Assembly (NCBI GenBank): GCA_015058955.1
Contig: SVBJ01000002.1
Span: 1-64,000 of the forward strand
Direction of reading: 5' to 3'
Source: Erysipelotrichaceae bacterium
GTDB lineage: Bacteria; Bacillota_I; Bacilli_A; Erysipelotrichales; Erysipelotrichaceae
Length of the DNA: 64,000 nucleotides
This document shows positions 58,749 to 64,000 of the stretch, in pieces. The notes beneath the pieces are model-generated. The model was not told where the DNA came from, made no database searches, and saw only the letters and a list, made by a program, of their open reading frames with translations. The position numbers and the translations under genes are program-made. The number at the start of each line of letters is the position of its first letter. The first letter of the stretch is position 1.

Positions 58749-60107
58749 ATGTATTCATATAGTTTTATTTGGAACAAGGTCAAGGAAGTGATCCGTTCCA
58801 CCCTGGATAGCAACATGGGCGAAGGAAACGATGTTGTCTACATGGAATTCTATAATGATACTGAATTAGTTGAACTAACGGAAAACGAAGCTACTGTATT
58901 GGTAAAATATCAAGTTCATTACCACGTTCTGAATGATAATGAAAATCTGCACATCATTAACAATGCATTAAAACAGGTTTTAAATAAAGACATAAGGTGT
59001 CGTATCGTATTGGAAGATACATACCGTAAGCTGAGCGTTGACAATGCCTTCAGTAAACAGCTGGATGACAATGTAATGCCTCAGTTCCTTTTTGAAAACT
59101 TTGTTGTCGGTCCATCTAATAAGGAATCTTATATGGCTTCACTGGCTGTAGCCATGAATCCAGGTAGAAAAACCTATAATCCTTTATTTATTTACGGCGA
59201 TTCAGGTTTGGGAAAAACACATTTACTGTGTGCCATAGGCAATTATATAAAAAATAAATTTCCAGAGAGAAAGATTCTTTATATTTCCTGCATGGATTAT
59301 GTTAACAATGTCGGTAAGTCAATAAAGAACAAGACCATCGAGGATTATAAGAATCAGCTGAATTCACTGGACATTTTAATTGTGGACGATATCCAGCTTT
59401 TAGCCGGCAAGGAAAAATCAAAAGAAATATTCTTTAATGTATTTAACGAATTATACGATAATGGAAAGCAGATAATTCTGGCATCTGATCGTCCTCCTGT
59501 CATGATCAAGGATGTTGAAGCCAGACTGGTTTCCCGTTTTTCACAGGGTTTATCAGTATCGGTAACTACTCCTGAATTTGAAACTGCCTACAGAATTCTG
59601 GAAATGAAGATAAAGTCACTGGGAATGGAAGCTAATTCCATTGATCCGGAAGTTATTTCATTCATGGCAACCAATTTCTCCAGTGATGTCAGAAAATTGG
59701 AAGGTTCTCTTAACAGATTATTATTCTATTCAATTAATTTCTCTGATAATTCTTCAATTACGCTGGATCTCGCCATGGAAGCCTTTAAGAATGATCTGAT
59801 AAATGTACCTAATAAGAATGAATTAAAGGTAAAGGACATTGTCAATGCCGTAGTCGAGTACTATGGACTGGATAAAAACCTGCTGGTAGGCAAGGCCAGA
59901 ACTCAGAAAGTAGCTACGCCAAGACACATAGCCATGTATCTCTGCCGCAAACATCTTGATGTATCTTATCTCAAGATAGGTGAAGAATTTGGCGGAAGAG
60001 ATCATTCTACAGTACTTTCTGCCTGTGAAAAGATTGAAAAAATGGTAAAAACCAACGAAGAATATAAGAGAGCAGTCAGAGACATAGAAAGTACACTCAT
60101 TAAATAA
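58749..60107 (+). CDS. dnaA: Chromosomal replication initiator protein DnaA
   Basis: A 452-residue initiator that binds DnaA boxes and opens oriC. Domain I covers about residues 1-80, with a short domain II linker. The AAA+ domain has Walker A GDSGLGKTH and Walker B ILIVDDIQLL. Domain IV has the DnaA signature IGEEFGGRDHSTV near the C-terminus. Length is standard. GAGGG precedes ATG 58749. It reads away from the origin and heads the dnaA-dnaN cluster. Confidence 0.99.
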   Translation: MYSYSFIWNKVKEVIRSTLDSNMGEGNDVVYMEFYNDTELVELTENEATVLVKYQVHYHVLNDNENLHIINNALKQVLNKDIRCRIVLEDTYRKLSVDNAFSKQLDDNVMPQFLFENFVVGPSNKESYMASLAVAMNPGRKTYNPLFIYGDSGLGKTHLLCAIGNYIKNKFPERKILYISCMDYVNNVGKSIKNKTIEDYKNQLNSLDILIVDDIQLLAGKEKSKEIFFNVFNELYDNGKQIILASDRPPVMIKDVEARLVSRFSQGLSVSVTTPEFETAYRILEMKIKSLGMEANSIDPEVISFMATNFSSDVRKLEGSLNRLLFYSINFSDNSSITLDLAMEAFKNDLINVPNKNELKVKDIVNAVVEYYGLDKNLLVGKARTQKVATPRHIAMYLCRKHLDVSYLKIGEEFGGRDHSTVLSACEKIEKMVKTNEEYKRAVRDIESTLIK

Positions 60108-60180
60108 CCCACACTGTCCACTATTTAAAACACACCCTGAAAATGGTAAAATAGTGTTGATTTATGGGCATAATTGGAAT

Positions 60181-60189
60181 TTATCCACA
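60181..60189 (+). promoter_or_regulatory. DnaA box between dnaA and dnaN
   Basis: The perfect 9-mer TTATCCACA lies in the 140-bp dnaA-dnaN gap, followed by TTTTCCACC. It may be part of a second origin half, or mediate DnaA control of dnaN. Confidence 0.75.
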
Positions 60190-60247
60190 TTTTCCACCAT
60201 GCTAATAATACTAACTTTTAAACTTAGATAAATAACGGAGGCATCAC

Positions 60248-61363
60248 ATGTATTTTAAAATTCTGACAAGTGAACTGGCATCTAAACTTAACATAGTTTC
60301 CAAGGCTATTTCCTTTAATTCACCATTACCTTCATTACAGGGTATAAAAATCGTAGTAACTGAAGAAAAGATTCAGTTAACAGCTTCTGACATGAACATC
60401 AGCATTCAGTCAGACATCTTCCCTACTGAAGACAATAAGCTGGAGATCTATTCAACAGGAGAAATAGTTCTTGAATCAAGATACTTCCTGGAAATGATCA
60501 GAAAGATAGATTCAGAATATGTTGAAATTGAAATCATTGACGGTAATCTGACCAGTATCAGAGACCAGTTTGTAAACTTTGAATTAAATGGAATCAAGGC
60601 TGAAAACTATCCTCTCATTGATTTTGAAAGACCGGGAAACAGTCTTTTCATCAAAGCTAATTTATTAAAGGAAATCATTTCACAGACAGTATTTGCTGCC
60701 AGTGACAAGGAAACCAGACCGGTTCTGACAGGTTTGAATATAAAATGTGAAAACAATGAACTTACATGCGTAGCTACCGACAGTTACAGACTGGCTCAGA
60801 AGAAGGTTCTTCTTGATAATGGTTTTGATTTCAATGTTACCATTCCTACCAAGACCTTAAATGAACTCGTCAAGGTTATCGATGGTGAAGGAGAAATTGA
60901 GATTTCACTTAACGACAAGAAGGCTCTGTTCATGTTTGATAACATGTTCATTTCAACCAGACTGATTGAAGGCAATTATCCGGAAACAGCCAGACTCATT
61001 CCTCATGATTTTGAATATGAACTGATCGTTGAAGCCAGAACTCTGCTTAATGCCATTAACAGAGCAAGCTTCATTAAGAATGATGGTGTATCAATTATAA
61101 AGATGGAACTGGCCAGCGGTGAGGTTGTTATCAGTTCCAAGTCAAGTGATGTAGGATCAGTGGAAACAATTACACCTGACAGCTATGAAGGCAATAACCT
61201 TAGCATAGCCTTCAAGGGACAGTATGTATATGATGCCATCAGAGTTCTCAATGCCTTCAAAATCAAGGTACAGTTTGGCGGAACGATGAAGCCTTTCATC
61301 ATTACATCTCTGGATAATGAAGATGTACTGCAGCTGGTGTTACCCATTAAAACCTATAATTAA
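60248..61363 (+). CDS. dnaN: DNA polymerase III beta sliding clamp
   Basis: A 371-residue clamp subunit that encircles DNA and tethers polymerase III. The three similar beta-clamp domains are seen as ASKLNIVSKAISFNSPLPSLQGIKI (first), SDKETRPVLTGLNI (second) and a C-terminal FGGTMKPFIITSLDNEDVLQLVLPI. Length is normal. GGAGG precedes ATG. It follows dnaA by 140 bp and has its own terminator, so rlbA-recF-gyrB need another promoter. Confidence 0.98.
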   Translation: MYFKILTSELASKLNIVSKAISFNSPLPSLQGIKIVVTEEKIQLTASDMNISIQSDIFPTEDNKLEIYSTGEIVLESRYFLEMIRKIDSEYVEIEIIDGNLTSIRDQFVNFELNGIKAENYPLIDFERPGNSLFIKANLLKEIISQTVFAASDKETRPVLTGLNIKCENNELTCVATDSYRLAQKKVLLDNGFDFNVTIPTKTLNELVKVIDGEGEIEISLNDKKALFMFDNMFISTRLIEGNYPETARLIPHDFEYELIVEARTLLNAINRASFIKNDGVSIIKMELASGEVVISSKSSDVGSVETITPDSYEGNNLSIAFKGQYVYDAIRVLNAFKIKVQFGGTMKPFIITSLDNEDVLQLVLPIKTYN

Positions 61364-61390
61364 GAAAGTTCTGATTAAAAGGTAAAAATA

Positions 61391-61441
61391 ACGGCACAAT
61401 CGCATTAAAAACGCTTTAAATGTTGATTGAGCCGTTTTTTA
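61391..61441 (+). terminator. Terminator after dnaN
   Basis: The outer stem AACGGC/GCCGTT, extended by CAATC/GATTG and CATT/AATG segments, is followed by TTTTTTATTG. A TATAAT near 61519 beyond it is the likely -10 for rlbA-recF-gyrB. Confidence 0.8.
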
Positions 61442-61569
61442 TTGTCTTAATGATAGTATACATATGATAAAAAAGTCGTCTCTGACGTCATTTATTTAAG
61501 TATTTTACTTATTTTATGTTATAATATATGTGGATAGAAATGGCTTTTTTTTTGAAAGGATTGAGTGAT

Positions 61570-61776
61570 ATGAACGTAAAGATCCATACTGATTACATTG
61601 AACTTCAGCAGCTGTTAAAACTCACTGACTGGATATCAACAGGCGGTGAAGCAAAGATTGCCGTGAAGAAACTCAATATCTATGTCAACGGAATAAAGGA
61701 AGGCAGAAGAGGAAAAAAGCTGTTTCCTGGTGATAAGGTAGTTATTCAGGGAAAGGAATATGAGGTAACAAAATAA
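61570..61776 (+). CDS. rlbA: S4-domain RNA-binding protein RlbA/YaaA
   Basis: A 68-residue S4-type RNA-binding protein normally located between dnaN and recF. The pattern LLKLTDWISTGGEAKIAV and KGRRGKKLFPGDKV-like GRRGKKLFPGDKVVI is the family signature. I start it at 61570 (MNVKIHTDYI) with AAAGGATTGAG upstream. The frame to 61528 would add 14 residues upstream of that site. Its stop overlaps the recF start by 1 bp. Confidence 0.92.
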   Translation: MNVKIHTDYIELQQLLKLTDWISTGGEAKIAVKKLNIYVNGIKEGRRGKKLFPGDKVVIQGKEYEVTK

Positions 61777-62870
61777 TGTATGTCAGTTCCATACGACTGA
61801 GAAATTACCGAAATTATGAAAATCAGATTATTAATTTTGATAAGGGAATGAATATCGTCATCGGCAATAACGGTGAAGGTAAGACAAATCTCCTGGAATC
61901 AATATATCTGTTATCTACCACCAGATCGCATCGAATTGATGACAATAAGGAACTGATCAGATTTGACTGTGAATTTGGAAGTGTTGAAGGAAATGTAATT
62001 TTCAATAATCAAAGTTCCAAGATAAGTGTTGTTGTTCATAAGAAAGGTAAGACTCTGATGATCAATAACAATCCGGTCAGAAAAAACAGTGAATTCATTG
62101 GAAAACTCAATGCGGTTCTGTTTGCACCTGATGACATGAATCTGTTTGATGATTCACCTAAAATAAGAAGAAGACTGTTTGACATAGAAATTGGGAAATT
62201 ATATTCGGTTTACATGTACAGTCTCAGTAATTATCTGAAGTATCTTAAGGAAAGAAACAATTATCTGAAAGGAAATGTTGACCGGCTGATGCTGGAAACA
62301 CTGACGGAAATAATGTATGAACCTCAGATACAGATAATAAAGGAAAGAAATAACTTCATTAACCGCGTTAACAGGTATCTTTCCATTTATTACAGTCAGA
62401 TAAGCGGTGAAGAGCATGATTTGAAAATTGAATACAGGTCAGTAATAACTGAAAAGGAAAATGAAGAAGTGATGAAACAGCAGCTTACCAGGCTGTATGA
62501 AAACATCAGAGAAAGAGACATTTACCTCAAACAGACAAATACCGGTATTCACAGAGAAGATTATGTATTTTATCTGGATGGAAGAAATGTCAGCATGTAC
62601 TGTTCCCAGGGACAGAAAAGAACGGTAATTCTTGCGCTGAAAATGGCTGTGGTGCAGATCATTTATGACATAAGGAAGGAATATCCTGTATTACTGCTGG
62701 ATGATCTGTTTTCGGAACTCGACAGTAACCGCAGATACAATGTGCTGAAAATGCTGCCTTCTTCAATTCAGACAATCATAACAACGACAGATGCCCGAGA
62801 GGCAGAACTGATCAGAGATAAGAATGTAAACTTCATTAACATAGAGAAAGGAATGATGGAAAATGCCTAA
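61776..62870 (+). CDS. recF: DNA replication and repair protein RecF
   Basis: A 364-residue SMC-like ATPase that helps load RecA at gaps. Walker A is GNNGEGKTN, the signature is [14 protein letters not shown], and Walker B is [13 protein letters not shown]-terminal [20 protein letters not shown] is typical. It overlaps gyrB by 8 bp and rlbA by 1 bp. Confidence 0.97.
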   Translation: MYVSSIRLRNYRNYENQIINFDKGMNIVIGNNGEGKTNLLESIYLLSTTRSHRIDDNKELIRFDCEFGSVEGNVIFNNQSSKISVVVHKKGKTLMINNNPVRKNSEFIGKLNAVLFAPDDMNLFDDSPKIRRRLFDIEIGKLYSVYMYSLSNYLKYLKERNNYLKGNVDRLMLETLTEIMYEPQIQIIKERNNFINRVNRYLSIYYSQISGEEHDLKIEYRSVITEKENEEVMKQQLTRLYENIRERDIYLKQTNTGIHREDYVFYLDGRNVSMYCSQGQKRTVILALKMAVVQIIYDIRKEYPVLLLDDLFSELDSNRRYNVLKMLPSSIQTIITTTDAREAELIRDKNVNFINIEKGMMENA

Positions 62871-64000
62871 CAACAGAGATAATTACTCCTATACATCGGA
62901 TGATATCCAGGTATTGGAAGGTCTTGAGGCAGTCAGAAAAAGACCTGGCATGTATATTGCGACTACTTCTTCACGTGGTCTGCATCACCTTGTCTGGGAA
63001 ATTGTTGACAATGCCATAGACGAAGCCTTAGCCGGATACGCTGACAGAGTAATTGTAAAGGTTGAAAAAGGAGATATTATCGAAGTAACTGACAACGGAC
63101 GTGGCATGCCTGTGGAAAAGCACGAAAAAACCGGTATTTCTACAGTAGAAACTATTTTTACCGTACTTCATGCCGGCGGCAAATTTGGTGGAGGAGCCTA
63201 TAAGGTATCAGGTGGTCTTCACGGTGTTGGTGCTTCAGTTGTTAATGCTTTAAGTGAGTGGCTGGAAGTTACCGTAAAGATCAATGGAAAGATCCATTTC
63301 ATCAGATTTGAAAACGGCGGACACCGGATTGCTCCATTAAAGGAAATTGGAAAATGCAGTATTCATGAACATGGAACTAAGGTAAGATTCAAGGCAGACC
63401 CTGAAATTTTCACTGAAACAACGGTTTATGATTATGAAACTCTTTATAACCGTCTGCAGGAACTGGCATTCCTTAATCCTTTCCTCACCATTGAATTCAT
63501 CGACGAAAGAGGAGAAGAACCTAAAAAAGTTGAATTTGAATATGAAGGAGGCATTTCTTCATATGTAAGTTTCCTGAATAAGGATAAAAAGGTAATGTTT
63601 GATCCTCCTGTTTATGTAAAGGGAAAGGATGTTGTTGACAATAAGGAAATAGTAGTAGAGGTTGCCTTACAGTATAACGATGGATATACACCAAGCATTT
63701 ATTCCTTCTGTAATAACGTCAACACTCAGGAAGGCGGTACTCATGAAGAAGGCTTCAGAAACTCTCTGACCAGAATCATCAATAACTATGCCAAGGATCA
63801 GAATCTGATGAAAAAGGATGATGAGCTTTTACAGGGAGATGATGTCAGAGAAGGTATTACTGCCATCATTTCCGTAAAGCATCCTGATCCGCAGTATGAA
63901 GGACAGACTAAGACAAAACTGGGTAACAGTGAAGTAAGAAGAGTTGTTTCTTCAGTCTTTTCTGAACAGTTTGAACGTTTCCTGATGGAAAATCCAACGG
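62863..64000 (+). CDS. gyrB: DNA gyrase subunit B (partial, runs off the window)
   Basis: The first 379 codons of GyrB. It starts ATG 62863, overlapping recF by 8 bp. It shows [20 protein letters not shown], the ATP-binding DNGRGMPV and [13 protein letters not shown] of the GHKL domain, and the transducer region ending [11 protein letters not shown]. GyrB supplies the ATPase of gyrase, which adds negative supercoils. The frame is open to the end of the window, so the TOPRIM and C-terminal regions lie outside. Confidence 0.98.
   Translation, partial: MPNNRDNYSYTSDDIQVLEGLEAVRKRPGMYIATTSSRGLHHLVWEIVDNAIDEALAGYADRVIVKVEKGDIIEVTDNGRGMPVEKHEKTGISTVETIFTVLHAGGKFGGGAYKVSGGLHGVGASVVNALSEWLEVTVKINGKIHFIRFENGGHRIAPLKEIGKCSIHEHGTKVRFKADPEIFTETTVYDYETLYNRLQELAFLNPFLTIEFIDERGEEPKKVEFEYEGGISSYVSFLNKDKKVMFDPPVYVKGKDVVDNKEIVVEVALQYNDGYTPSIYSFCNNVNTQEGGTHEEGFRNSLTRIINNYAKDQNLMKKDDELLQGDDVREGITAIISVKHPDPQYEGQTKTKLGNSEVRRVVSSVFSEQFERFLMENPT

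Noticed and set aside
1-64000. CRISPR arrays, insertion sequences, tRNA or rRNA genes
   Set aside because: I saw no repeat-spacer pattern, transposase, tRNA cloverleaf or rRNA-like stretch. A tRNAscan or Rfam search would be needed to exclude small RNAs.

Overview
The window comes from a low-to-moderate-GC member of the Bacillota (Firmicutes) and spans its chromosomal replication origin. Evidence is dnaA-dnaN-rlbA-recF-gyrB at the right end, a cluster of five perfect 9-mer DnaA boxes in front of dnaA, a T-box leader on metG, RicT, RarA, a DarA-type PII-like protein, a lipoprotein YidC with Jag/KhpB, and consistent AGGAGG-type ribosome binding sites. Erysipelotrichia is my best guess for the class, but this is an inference from overall gene content and was not tested. 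I see no rRNA, tRNA, phage, insertion sequence or CRISPR array.

Layout, left to right. 0-3.4 kb: phosphoglucomutase, HPr, a CmpB-like membrane protein and an HD protein. 3.5-5.6 kb: a membrane-anchored amidase-domain protein and a small membrane protein. 5.6-8.2 kb: rlmH-metG under a Met T-box. 8.2-11.6 kb: an iron-uptake island (two feoA, feoB, a Cys-rich FeoB partner) with a divergent DtxR-type repressor and two matching operators. 12.2-17.5 kb: a histidine phosphatase, a papain-like protein, tmk-holB-ricT and a glycosyltransferase. 17.5-26.9 kb: lrgAB, a DUF2804 protein, a VanZ-VOC fusion, an aberrant hexulose-phosphate-synthase-like protein, and a coupled operon of a second MetRS-like protein, gltX, an LD-carboxypeptidase and a HAD phosphatase. 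27-31.6 kb: an ispF operon, a PC4-like protein, and dtd-DUF951-ychF-darA followed by a tiny sortase substrate. 31.7-39.3 kb: rarA, a phosphatase lipoprotein, an ABC exporter, an MFS transporter and a phytoene-desaturase-like oxidoreductase. 39.3-41.4 kb: jag-yidC-rnpA-rpmH.

41.5-58.3 kb is a block of about 17 kb lying between rpmH and dnaA, two genes that are neighbours in many bacteria. It holds accessory and surface functions: an ATP-grasp protein, the YjjI/YjjW glycyl-radical pair, a coiled-coil repeat protein, an orphan prepilin peptidase, a CHAP lipoprotein, a GH2 glycosidase, a MATE pump, a sugar kinase, a PHP phosphatase, HtrA, and an adjacent pair made of a dockerin-bearing glucosaminidase and a membrane-anchored cohesin-like protein. 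58.3-58.75 kb is oriC, and the replication genes follow on the + strand.

Most genes left of oriC lie on the - strand, co-directional with the leftward fork. tmk-holB-ricT, rarA and several accessory genes are head-on. The observations I rate highest are the putative cohesin-dockerin cell-wall pair beside the origin, the GTTAGC-N4-GSTAAC operators of the iron island, the second MetRS with a degenerate KMSKS loop, the HPS-like protein missing its last catalytic Asp, and the sortase substrate that would leave only about ten residues on the wall.
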